This document shows positions 21,646 through 29,958 of a stretch of 42,224 bases of DNA, piece by piece. The number at the start of each line of letters is the position of its first letter. Position 1 is the stretch's first letter. The translations under genes were made by a program, and so were the position numbers. The notes below the pieces were generated by a model. The model saw only the letters and a program-made list of their open reading frames with translations. It ran no database searches and had not been told where the DNA came from. Source of the stretch: CAYUVA01 sp964448115 [NCBI: uncultured bacterium] (lineage in GTDB: Bacteria > CAYUVA01); assembly GCA_964448115.1 (NCBI GenBank), contig CAYUVA010000042.1, forward strand, positions 1-42,224, given 5' to 3'.

Positions 21646-23205
21646 CTAGGGCTGTATGACAGAAAAGGATGTACCGCTGTCCAATGAGACGAGCAGCTCC
21701 TTGTCCCCGCCTAGTGCGATCATGTCTGGATGGACTGGATGGCGGATCATCACATTCTTGTCCTTGAAGATGCGAAAGGTGAAATTATCAGAGTCGAAAC
21801 GCCGGGTTATCTTGCGCTTCCTGAAGGTCTCAGCAGCCAACGAGATAAGGATAGTTCTTTGCCTTGGCAAAACGAGAAAGCCTTGTATTGGCAAAGAAAG
21901 CATCGGATGTTGGAACAACCTTGGCTGCAAGGTATCGCCGCTTCTATGATATAAGCCAGCTCCCGATGCTATGAAGGTCATGTTAAGCTCGGAAACTACG
22001 CTTATCTTGGAAACCAATCCTTGTATCCTGGGACGGGCATAGGTCAATCCCATGTCCTTGCTTTCCAAGATCCCTAGTCCGAATACTCCGAGCAGAATAT
22101 GACTGCAATCATATTCATCAACCTCAAAGGCACTGGGGATGAGATCGGGGAGGTCTGGATCGTGGTTAGTGCCTTGTGCTTTTGAACCCAAGAAGCGCCA
22201 GGGAACGGCGGAGAATAGCGGTTTATATATGATACCCTTTTCAGTTGCTGCCATGATTTTAGGGCTTTGATTATCTTTGCATAACCTCAAGCCGATTATG
22301 AAAGAGCAGTTTGTGTCCTCAAGGATAGTTCCCTTGTCTGCTAAGCTAAGTCGGTAAAGCCCGGCTCCGCTGGTGGCAACTAGTTGATGCTCGGCATCCA
22401 TGGATAGAAGATCGCTCAGCGGCGCAGGAAAGCTGATCGGACTATCTTGCTGCCAGTTTTGCTCACCGATGTTGTATTGATGAAGCTCCCCTGCCCCGGT
22501 GCCGATCAATAGCCGATCGCTATCATAAGGGATAAATGCCATCGATGTTATCTTGGTTTGGGAGATCGCCCTTTGCATCTTTATCTGCTTGGTGCCGAAG
22601 ATTATCCCCACCGATATCACGGTTAGCCCAAGCCCATACAGGGCTATCTTGCGCGCCGGCCACCAGGGGGTCATAAAACCGAACCCGAATCGGGCTGCTA
22701 AAAAGGGGCTTAACAGAAAAAGAGCTAAGAATCCGAGTTTACCAGACCAGGCAGCAACCAGGAATGTTGCCAGCAAGGCTAGAATGGAGCCGAACAAGGT
22801 TCGCCAGAAGGAGCCAACATAGCCGAGCTTTCGAGCTTTGATGTACATGGAGACACTCGAACCAAGGGCAAAAAGAGCCGGTCCCACTCGCCAGACGAAT
22901 ACTGAAAAAAGTATCGAAAATGAGCTATCCACCGACCAGTTGGTCCGAGCTGCGAAGTATGCCCCGATGCGAGAGGTGATTAAGGTCAACAGAACGCCTA
23001 TTACACCGCCAATGACGCTAGCCTTGAACAGCTTGGCTACATCAACATTTACCAGGCGATCGCTTCCCGGCGGCAGCATAAGCTCAAGACCGATGCCACA
23101 CTTGGAGCAGAAATAGGCATAAGGACTATTAGTGGCACCACAGCTTTGGCAGATGACCTCCTCGGGCTCGGTTTCCTGGCTGTTTATTTTTTCATTCTCA
23201 CCCAT
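21646..23205 (-). CDS. Membrane protein with zinc ribbon and C-terminal propeller-like domain
   Basis: No named family is recognised. The N-terminus has a zinc ribbon (CQSCGATN ... YFCSKCG), then about four to five membrane helices between roughly residues 60 and 210, and a C-terminal soluble half of about 310 residues with repeated strands (LLIGTGAGELHQYNI, LVATSGAGLYRLSL, GIIYKPLFS, LVSKISV) that look like a BNR/YCF48-type propeller. The soluble half is probably outside the cytoplasm. The start is ATG 23205, since the frame opens earlier only at TTG 23211. It is divergent from the receiver-PAS gene across a 137-base gap. The role is unknown; the layout suggests a membrane sensor or scaffold. 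Confidence 0.75.
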   Translation of the reverse strand: MGENEKINSQETEPEEVICQSCGATNSPYAYFCSKCGIGLELMLPPGSDRLVNVDVAKLFKASVIGGVIGVLLTLITSRIGAYFAARTNWSVDSSFSILFSVFVWRVGPALFALGSSVSMYIKARKLGYVGSFWRTLFGSILALLATFLVAAWSGKLGFLALFLLSPFLAARFGFGFMTPWWPARKIALYGLGLTVISVGIIFGTKQIKMQRAISQTKITSMAFIPYDSDRLLIGTGAGELHQYNIGEQNWQQDSPISFPAPLSDLLSMDAEHQLVATSGAGLYRLSLADKGTILEDTNCSFIIGLRLCKDNQSPKIMAATEKGIIYKPLFSAVPWRFLGSKAQGTNHDPDLPDLIPSAFEVDEYDCSHILLGVFGLGILESKDMGLTYARPRIQGLVSKISVVSELNMTFIASGAGLYHRSGDTLQPRLFQHPMLSLPIQGFLVLPRQRTILISLAAETFRKRKITRRFDSDNFTFRIFKDKNVMIRHPVHPDMIALGGDKELLVSLDSGTSFSVIQP

Positions 23206-23315
23206 GTGCAAACCAAGTTTAAACTACTATATGAGCACTAAATAAGCCAACCCGGACGATGAATTCATTCGTGTTTCCTTTTTTACAACTAGACTTTGCT
23301 TTAGCCTGATGATAA

Positions 23316-23321
23316 TATAAT
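23316..23321 (+). promoter_or_regulatory. -10 box for the receiver-PAS-kinase-like gene
   Basis: A perfect TATAAT lies 21 bases before the ATG at 23343; no good -35 box is seen. The inferred start point falls at about the AAGGAG site (23328-23333), so the leader would be very short. Confidence 0.35.
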
Positions 23322-23342
23322 TGGTGGAAGGAGATGGCTGAA

Positions 23343-25652
23343 ATGAGATTTCGGAATGTGCTTATTGTGGATGATGATAAGGCAGCCCTCAAGCTGTATC
23401 GATATCATCTCAGTAAGAAAGGCTATAAGCTAAAGACAGCCGAGGATAGCCTTGAGGCGATCGAGTTACTCAAGAGCTTTGCGCCGGATATAATTATCTC
23501 TGATATCGTCATGCCTAAAATGGATGGCTATCAACTAGTTAAATATCTAAGGCAGCACGATCAGTATGCTCATATACCGGTGATCTTTGTCTCTTCCTCT
23601 ATCATCGATGAGAGTGAAGCCAGGCGCATCGAAGAAGCCGGGGTTGCTGGAGCCATCTCCAAGATAGACCTACAGCAGGCAAACCTTCCAGAACGCTTGA
23701 TCCAAACAATGGAGAGAGTGGAGAAGAAGAGCGATTTCTTCAGGGTATCCATCAACAAGGAAGAAATACCAGAGCAGTCAAATGAGGCATTAAAGACCCT
23801 GATCAGGGAGTTACTCGATATCAAGCTCTGGCACGAAGGGATACTGGAACAACTAGACAAAGGACTAGTTCTCATAGATGAGCATCGTCGCATATTCTTT
23901 GTCAATAAAAAGGCAGAGCATATTCTTAATATGATCAGAAGTGAACTCTTTGGAAAGGATATCCTGGATTTTGTATCCCCCAAGTACCTTGAGCGGCTAA
24001 AGGTCATCTCCGATAGCGATGCAGCCGGTGATTATCGTACCTGGCGATTCTTTTTGCCATTTGTGGATCAGATACTTAAGATCAACGCCACTCCGATCAT
24101 TAGTTCGCAGGGGAAATATCTTGGCAAGATACTTATTTTTAGTCGTTATAGCTTAACTCCCGAGATAAATCGTTTTTTGGCAGAGTTGCACACGGATATC
24201 CTTTATCGATTGCAGGATAGATACTCTCAGTTGATGGAAAAGCTCGATATCATACATCAGCTTATCCCCGCAGACAGCGAGATCGACGGTGCTGAGTTAC
24301 TTGATTCTCTTAAAAATACTGCAAAAAAGTTCGATGTTGTTATCTCGGATCTAAGGAACATGGCTCGATTCGTAAGCCCGGAACATAGAATAGAGCCTAA
24401 GATGACAGATATTAGCCAGTTATTGAAAGAGCTGGCGAGGACACTTTATTATCCGGCTGCCAACAGGGGAATAACCATCGAGACCGATTTACTGCCTCAC
24501 CCTCCAAGCATAAAGGTTGATCACCGTCGCTTCCAGCAGGTGCTACACACGATCACACAATTGGGTATCAAGAATGCCGAACCTCTGAGCACACTTGAGA
24601 TAAATCTGCAAAAGCAATCATCGCACCTGGTGGTTAAGATCTATTTTTATGTTCACTCCGACTCTCCGTTGCTGGAAAGGCAGCCCTTCATGCCCTCGGA
24701 TTATAGCCTTGAAGGATCGGACAACCTGTATAGATTGCTCGCCCTGATGCGCGACCTGGTTTTAATGATGCAGGGTGATCTATCTTTTGAGATACTCAAG
24801 GAAGGTAGAGCCTGTTTCATGCTTAAATTCCCCATAGCGAAGAAAACAGAGGAAATAAGGAAATTCGAGTTGGTCGCCAGAGCAAAGCTGCCTGAAACGA
24901 CCAAAGAGAAGCTAATTGTCTCTATAATGGATGATGAGAATCAGTTTTACAGGAAGCTAGGCGAGCTTGCTGCAAGCCAAGGCATAGAGATCAGGCTGCA
25001 AAGCGGAAAGATAGATATTTTGCAAAGCACATCCTTGGCAACGCTGAGATATATCCTTATAAACACCAACACAAAGGGGGTAGATCACTACTCAATAACT
25101 CGAAACCTGTTCTCCTTTCCCTATACAAGGGGATCTACCATAGTTCTTAGCCACTTAATATTCACAGGTCATGATTCCAGCAAGGCGATCCTGGGAGTGG
25201 ATGATTACCTGCCATCGCCCATCCATTATTCGCGATTGGTCGAGATACTGCAACATTACCTTGGCGAGAAAGAGACCATATCCAAGACGGTTCATATTAT
25301 CTCTCCGGAGGAACAGTCGGTTCATTCCCTGGAGAGCTTCATCGTAAATAACGGTTACAAATATCAGTTTTTTTATGATCTGGGGCATTCCGTTAAAGGG
25401 CTTGAGAGTGGATTACCCGATCTTATCATGTTGGATAATATCCTTTTGGAAGATGGAGGCTACGAGTTCATCGAGTTCATCAAGCAGGAGGCTGCAACCA
25501 GCAAGATTCCGCTCATCCTTTTCTTTGCATACTCTGAACAATGGGATGTATGGCCGCAATTCTTGATCCCTCGCACCGCCAGGAGGCTTACATTAACACC
25601 AAAAGGGCTATTGCACTGCCTTAAATCGATCATCCAAAAGGAACGGTGTTGA
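23343..25652 (+). CDS. Receiver-PAS protein with degenerate kinase and two weak C-terminal receivers
   Basis: The N-terminal receiver is intact (VLIVDDDK, Asp of IIISDIVMPKMDG, Ser of VFVSSS, Lys of AISKIDL). A PAS domain follows (LDKGLVLIDEHRRIFFVNKKAEHIL). The next region has the length of a histidine kinase, but the expected H-box, N-box and G-boxes cannot be found; only FQQVLHTITQLGIKNA recalls the N-box. The C-terminal 240 residues hold a divergent receiver-like region and a second one with an Asp (IMLDNILLEDGGYEF). So phosphate can reach the first domain, but no autokinase is apparent. ATG 23343 is preferred because AAGGAG lies nine bases upstream. It is followed with four bases of overlap by the J-like/TPR gene. 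Confidence 0.8.
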   Translation: MRFRNVLIVDDDKAALKLYRYHLSKKGYKLKTAEDSLEAIELLKSFAPDIIISDIVMPKMDGYQLVKYLRQHDQYAHIPVIFVSSSIIDESEARRIEEAGVAGAISKIDLQQANLPERLIQTMERVEKKSDFFRVSINKEEIPEQSNEALKTLIRELLDIKLWHEGILEQLDKGLVLIDEHRRIFFVNKKAEHILNMIRSELFGKDILDFVSPKYLERLKVISDSDAAGDYRTWRFFLPFVDQILKINATPIISSQGKYLGKILIFSRYSLTPEINRFLAELHTDILYRLQDRYSQLMEKLDIIHQLIPADSEIDGAELLDSLKNTAKKFDVVISDLRNMARFVSPEHRIEPKMTDISQLLKELARTLYYPAANRGITIETDLLPHPPSIKVDHRRFQQVLHTITQLGIKNAEPLSTLEINLQKQSSHLVVKIYFYVHSDSPLLERQPFMPSDYSLEGSDNLYRLLALMRDLVLMMQGDLSFEILKEGRACFMLKFPIAKKTEEIRKFELVARAKLPETTKEKLIVSIMDDENQFYRKLGELAASQGIEIRLQSGKIDILQSTSLATLRYILINTNTKGVDHYSITRNLFSFPYTRGSTIVLSHLIFTGHDSSKAILGVDDYLPSPIHYSRLVEILQHYLGEKETISKTVHIISPEEQSVHSLESFIVNNGYKYQFFYDLGHSVKGLESGLPDLIMLDNILLEDGGYEFIEFIKQEAATSKIPLILFFAYSEQWDVWPQFLIPRTARRLTLTPKGLLHCLKSIIQKERC

Positions 25653-26311
25653 AGTCCAGCAAGCGATTGACATTGTATGAACGATTGGAGGTCTCTCCGC
25701 AGGCTTCTATTAACGAGATTCGTAGAGCCTACCATAAACTTGTGAAAAAGTATCACAAGAAGACCGACAATGTTAATACAAAAGAGTTCAATGACCAACT
25801 GATGCAGATAAACATAGCTTACAATGTGCTTAAAGATCCTGTGAAAAGAAAGCAATACGATCAGCTCCTTGCCGAGGAGGCTGCCCAACAGCGGCAAAAG
25901 ACTCCGACCCCGCCGAGTATTAGAATCGACCTTTTTAAGGAAGCCAAGGAGGCTATCGCCGAGTCAAACTTCGTCACCGCCTTGAAGCATATTCGATTGG
26001 CGCTGGAGAAGAAAAACAGTGATCCAGAGCTTCTTAGCTTGCTTTGCTTTGTGCTAACAAACCTGGATCGAGACCTGGGTGAGGCAAAACATGCGATAAG
26101 GAAGGCGATTCGGCTAGATCCAGAAGAGCCTATGCATTACTACCATCTCGGCTTCTTGTATGAGAAAGCCAACCAGAAGGATAAGGCAAGCGAACAATAT
26201 CAGATGGCGCTGAAGAAGGATGCTGGATTCCAGAAGGCAAGAAAAGCGCTGGAGAGGATCAATATGAAAGGCTCGTTCCTTGATAGCCTCAAGGGAATGT
26301 TCAAGAAGTAG
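25649..26311 (+). CDS. J-like domain plus TPR protein lacking HPD
   Basis: The N-terminal 70 residues fit a DnaJ domain (TLYERLEVSPQASINEIRRAYHKLVKKYH and YNVLKDPVKRKQYDQLL), but the HPD tripeptide between helices II and III, which stimulates Hsp70 ATPase, is replaced by HKK. The rest contains two or three tetratricopeptide repeats (LDPEEPMHYYHLGFLYEKA). The start is ambiguous: GTG 25646 or TTG 25649, the latter overlapping the upstream stop (TTGA) with AAGGA six bases before it. It is coupled to the receiver-PAS gene, so it probably serves as an adaptor in that signalling unit rather than as a chaperone partner. Confidence 0.8.
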   Translation: MKSSKRLTLYERLEVSPQASINEIRRAYHKLVKKYHKKTDNVNTKEFNDQLMQINIAYNVLKDPVKRKQYDQLLAEEAAQQRQKTPTPPSIRIDLFKEAKEAIAESNFVTALKHIRLALEKKNSDPELLSLLCFVLTNLDRDLGEAKHAIRKAIRLDPEEPMHYYHLGFLYEKANQKDKASEQYQMALKKDAGFQKARKALERINMKGSFLDSLKGMFKK

Positions 26312-26318
26312 GTTCGAT

Positions 26319-27203
26319 ATGGCTGGAATACAAAGCATGACCGGTTACGGAAGGTCTGAATACTCGGAGGATGACTTCAGTCTCCAAGTAGAGGTAAAAT
26401 CAGTAAACCACCGATTCATGGATATCCGCATCCGCTTTGATGGAGCGCCAGAGGGGTGGGAGCAGATTATCACTCGGCAGATAAAAAAGGTGTTCTCCAG
26501 GGGGTCTTTTTTTATAACCATCAGGTTCAAGCCCTTGTCGGTGAAATACCTGCGACCACAGTTTAATCGGAACATTGCCGAGAAATATCTCCAAGATTTT
26601 GATGAGCTGAGACATTACTATGGCGATTCAGTTGTGATCTCTTACACCGACCTTTTATCATTGCCCGGGGTCAGCACGGTCGAGAATGAGAGCATTGAGG
26701 ATGCTTATCTTATTGAGCAACTGGAGGGTACACTTGCTGGTGCACTGGAGGCTTTACATAAGATGCGACTTAAAGAGGGCGAGGCGATCAAGTTGGACAT
26801 GAGGAGACAATTGGAGCGCCTGGCTTATATTTGCGAGGATATAAGTAAACTGGCAGAGAAGAATGTAATTGTGCACAAGAAGCGCTTAATGGATAACCTC
26901 ACCGAGCTTCTTTCTGGCATCGACCATGATCAGGGGCGACTTGAGACCGAGCTGGCAATACTTGCCGAAAGGCTGGATATAAATGAGGAGCTGGTCAGGC
27001 TCGGCTCACACATCAGCCAGTTCCAGGAATTATTGGATAAATGGGAACCAGTGGGAAGACGACTCGATTTCTTTTGCCAGGAGATGCATAGAGAAATAAC
27101 CACCTTGGGCAATAAAGCCGCCGATGCCGGCATCTCCAACCTGGCGGTCGAGGCAAAGGATTGCATTGAGAAACTAAGGGAACATGCACAAAATGTCGAA
27201 TGA
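26319..27203 (+). CDS. yicC: YicC-family endoribonuclease
   Basis: Starts IQSMTGYGRSE, the family signature, and ends with the DUF1732 domain (GRRLDFFCQEMHREITTLGNKA). YicC proteins have endoribonuclease activity and act in RNA turnover. The 294-residue length is normal. The frame is open further upstream, but the family start is at ATG 26319, with AGG in front. The first part lies seven bases after the J-like/TPR gene, and the end overlaps coaBC. The usual gmk and rpoZ genes between yicC and coaBC are absent. Confidence 0.94.
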   Translation: MAGIQSMTGYGRSEYSEDDFSLQVEVKSVNHRFMDIRIRFDGAPEGWEQIITRQIKKVFSRGSFFITIRFKPLSVKYLRPQFNRNIAEKYLQDFDELRHYYGDSVVISYTDLLSLPGVSTVENESIEDAYLIEQLEGTLAGALEALHKMRLKEGEAIKLDMRRQLERLAYICEDISKLAEKNVIVHKKRLMDNLTELLSGIDHDQGRLETELAILAERLDINEELVRLGSHISQFQELLDKWEPVGRRLDFFCQEMHREITTLGNKAADAGISNLAVEAKDCIEKLREHAQNVE

Positions 27204-28392
27204 AGATAGCAGAAATATAATCCTGGGCGTAAGCGGAGGTATAGCTGCCTACAAGTCAGTGTTTTTGGCTCGAATGCTCGTCCAGAGGGGCTACAAGGTT
27301 CGGACGGTTATGACCGCTCACGCCACCGAGTTCATCAAGCCCCTGACCTTTAGCGCCATCACCGGTAACAGAACACTTGTCGAGCAATTCGACTGTGCAA
27401 CCGAGTACTCTATGGAGCATATTGCACTGGCAGACTGGGGAGATATACTTGTAATAGCGCCGGCTACAGCGAATATAATCGGCAAAATGGCAGCCGGCAT
27501 AGCCGATGATCTACTGAGCACCACGGCTCTTGCGGTCGATGTTCCGATTATCATCGCTCCGTCCATGAATACCCGCATGTACCTCAAGGATGTTGTGCAA
27601 GAGAATCTTCATCGGCTGCGCGGTCGCCGGGTAGAGATCATCGAGCCAGGCAGCGGTGAGCTTGCCTGCGGCATGGAAGGAAAGGGGAGAATGGCGGAAC
27701 CGGCTCGAATAATGGAGGTTATAGAGGTCCTCCTTTATCCTAAAAAAGACCTTACAGGTCAGAGGATAATCATTACCGCTGGTGCCACCAGGGAATACCT
27801 TGATCCCTTTCGCTTCATCAGCAATCCAGCAAGCGGAAAGATGGGCTTCGCACTCGCCGAGGCAGCCATTGCTCGCGGCGCAGAGGTGATACTCATTGCG
27901 GGACATACCGAGATCGATCCGCCGACCACCGCGCAGTTTGAGCGTATCTCAAGCTCAGAGCAGATGCTGAACGCCATAAAAAAGCATTACGAGCATTCAA
28001 ATGGCGTGATCATGGCAGCCGCGGTCTGCGATTTCAAGCCCTTGACAATATCCCAACACAAGATAAAGAAAAGCTCGGCATCAAAATCATTTCAACTCGA
28101 ATATACATCGGATATCCTAGCAATACTTGGCAAAGATAAAGGCTCGCGGGTGCTAGTAGGCTTCGCCGCCGAAAGCCAAGACCTGATCGAGAATGCGATA
28201 AAAAAGATGCAACAAAAAAACCTGGATTTCATTGTGGCAAACGATATCACCAGGAGCGACTCCGGCTTCAGGGTTGACACCAATAGGGCGATTATTATAA
28301 GGAGAAATGGCTCCATGCAGGAGCTTCCCACCTTGAGCAAGCGACAGTTGGCTCACCACATACTGGACGAGTATGTGGCGGTTAGATCTTGA
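27193..28392 (+). CDS. coaBC: Bifunctional phosphopantothenoylcysteine decarboxylase / phosphopantothenate-cysteine ligase
   Basis: CoaBC performs two steps of coenzyme A synthesis: ligation of cysteine to 4'-phosphopantothenate with CTP, then FMN-dependent decarboxylation. The CoaC half has ILGVSGGIAAYKS, APATANIIGKMAAGIADDLLS, APSMNTRMY and the reactive Cys in GELACGMEGKGRMAE. The CoaB half has ITAGATREYLDPFRFISN, AAAVCDFKP and the lysine-rich KIKKSS. ATG 27184 and 27193 are both in frame; AAGGG suits 27193 better. Length is 399 residues. The gene overlaps yicC. Confidence 0.95.
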   Translation: MSNEDSRNIILGVSGGIAAYKSVFLARMLVQRGYKVRTVMTAHATEFIKPLTFSAITGNRTLVEQFDCATEYSMEHIALADWGDILVIAPATANIIGKMAAGIADDLLSTTALAVDVPIIIAPSMNTRMYLKDVVQENLHRLRGRRVEIIEPGSGELACGMEGKGRMAEPARIMEVIEVLLYPKKDLTGQRIIITAGATREYLDPFRFISNPASGKMGFALAEAAIARGAEVILIAGHTEIDPPTTAQFERISSSEQMLNAIKKHYEHSNGVIMAAAVCDFKPLTISQHKIKKSSASKSFQLEYTSDILAILGKDKGSRVLVGFAAESQDLIENAIKKMQQKNLDFIVANDITRSDSGFRVDTNRAIIIRRNGSMQELPTLSKRQLAHHILDEYVAVRS

Positions 28393-28396
28393 TAAG

Positions 28397-29863
28397 ATGA
28401 AAATCCGTTCCAGATATTGCCTGGCAATCCTTATTATGTCTGGATTGTTTTTCTCACTGCCAGCCTATGCAGTGGATGACTGGGATGCAATGGTGGCGGA
28501 CATACTTCAAGAGACCAAGGCAACCGGGACATCAAGCAACTTCTCATTCATCCCCACCTTCTATAGCAAGTTCTGCTTTGACACCAATAATGACAGCGAC
28601 CTGGAGGACGCAATAGAGAGCCGCAATCGGCTCGACCTCGAAGCGAGCTATAAGCAAAAGGACGGCTTCAAGGCTTTCATGTCTGCCTATATAGATTACA
28701 CGGCGCTCGACTCGGGGATCTCTACTCGATATATTTATGATAGCGAACTATACGAGGCATACCTTTTCTGGCGCCGAGGAAGCTGGGACCTCAAGATAGG
28801 CGAACAGGTCGTAACCTGGGGCAGCGCGGATCTGCTCAATCCAACAGATACTATGAATCCAAGAGATCTGAGGGAATTCGTATTCACCGACTTTGGCAAG
28901 GAGAAGGTGCCCAATTTCATCACCGAGCTAGCCTGGTACGGCAAGAGTTTAAGCATAAAGGGCTACTTTATCCCCTTTTTCAAACCGATGCGCTTTTATT
29001 CTATCGGATCCGACTGGGCATTGTTTCCTTATGGGGATATCATACTCGATCTCTTCGGTGATCCAACACAAGCAAGAACACTCGAAGAGCTGATCAGGGA
29101 GCTAGATCCCGATATGGCTGAGCAATTGAACGACCTGGTTTGCTCCATGGATGTGCCAGATCGCACTATGGAGAGCTCAAGTGGTGGTCTTCGGTTCACT
29201 ATAACGCAACCGGGCTTAACCGTGAACCTGGATTATCTTTATACCTGGGATACCATCCCGGTATTGCGTCCTGGCGAGGAGTTCAAGGATATCTTGTCCG
29301 ATGGGGTGATAACTAAGTTGGAGCTTCTAGGATTGTTTAACAATGATCTGAGTTTTTTCAGCAGTTACTATCATCGTATGCAGATGGCTGGCTTGGATTT
29401 CTCGAGCACTTTAGGCTCGTTCGGATTATGGGGCGAGGCAGCGTACTTTGACAGTCAGACGCACTTTACCATGGAGATGGAGTCGGTTCTGCACCCGACA
29501 TACATGGCGGTTTTCGGCTTGGATCGCCTCTTTAAGCATGATATCTACTTCAATGTGCAGTACCTGCGCTACCAGGTGTTGAACAATAACAGTGAGCTAA
29601 CATTCCTTGGCGAATGCAATGATATTATTGCCTTTTACTTCCGCAAGCATAGCCTCAGCCAGAAGCTGACCACCGAGCTGCGTTGCCTGAGCGCGGTCGA
29701 TGGCGACAGGCAATACCTAATCGCACCGCGCATCGGTTACAAGTTCACCGATGATCTCGAGGCGACTATCGGAGTGCAGATCTTAGGCGGCGACAAGCAG
29801 ACGGTGATGGGCACTTTTACTGAGAATGACCATCTGTTCCTGCTTATCAAGTGGATAATCTGA
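28397..29863 (+). CDS. Outer-membrane beta-barrel protein, DUF1302-like
   Basis: A signal peptide (CLAILIMSGLFFSLPAYA) is followed by long alternating amphipathic strands. The motif WGSADLLNPTDTMNPRDLREF, followed by VPNFITELAWYG, recurs in DUF1302-type barrels with a porin-like or alginate-export-like layout. The C-terminus LLIKWII is strand-like, although it lacks a final Phe. The function is unknown; these barrels are candidates for uptake or export of sugars or aromatic compounds. It begins four bases after coaBC, and ATG 28397 is chosen because the GTG at 28373 would run into coaBC. Confidence 0.75.
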   Translation: MKIRSRYCLAILIMSGLFFSLPAYAVDDWDAMVADILQETKATGTSSNFSFIPTFYSKFCFDTNNDSDLEDAIESRNRLDLEASYKQKDGFKAFMSAYIDYTALDSGISTRYIYDSELYEAYLFWRRGSWDLKIGEQVVTWGSADLLNPTDTMNPRDLREFVFTDFGKEKVPNFITELAWYGKSLSIKGYFIPFFKPMRFYSIGSDWALFPYGDIILDLFGDPTQARTLEELIRELDPDMAEQLNDLVCSMDVPDRTMESSSGGLRFTITQPGLTVNLDYLYTWDTIPVLRPGEEFKDILSDGVITKLELLGLFNNDLSFFSSYYHRMQMAGLDFSSTLGSFGLWGEAAYFDSQTHFTMEMESVLHPTYMAVFGLDRLFKHDIYFNVQYLRYQVLNNNSELTFLGECNDIIAFYFRKHSLSQKLTTELRCLSAVDGDRQYLIAPRIGYKFTDDLEATIGVQILGGDKQTVMGTFTENDHLFLLIKWII

Positions 29864-29958
29864 CCCTCCTGGTTACATAAGGAAGGTATAGTATTAGGCT
29901 AAAAACTTGGGGCTAAAACCTATAGAATGAAGACTATTAAAATCCTGGGAGTTTTTCG

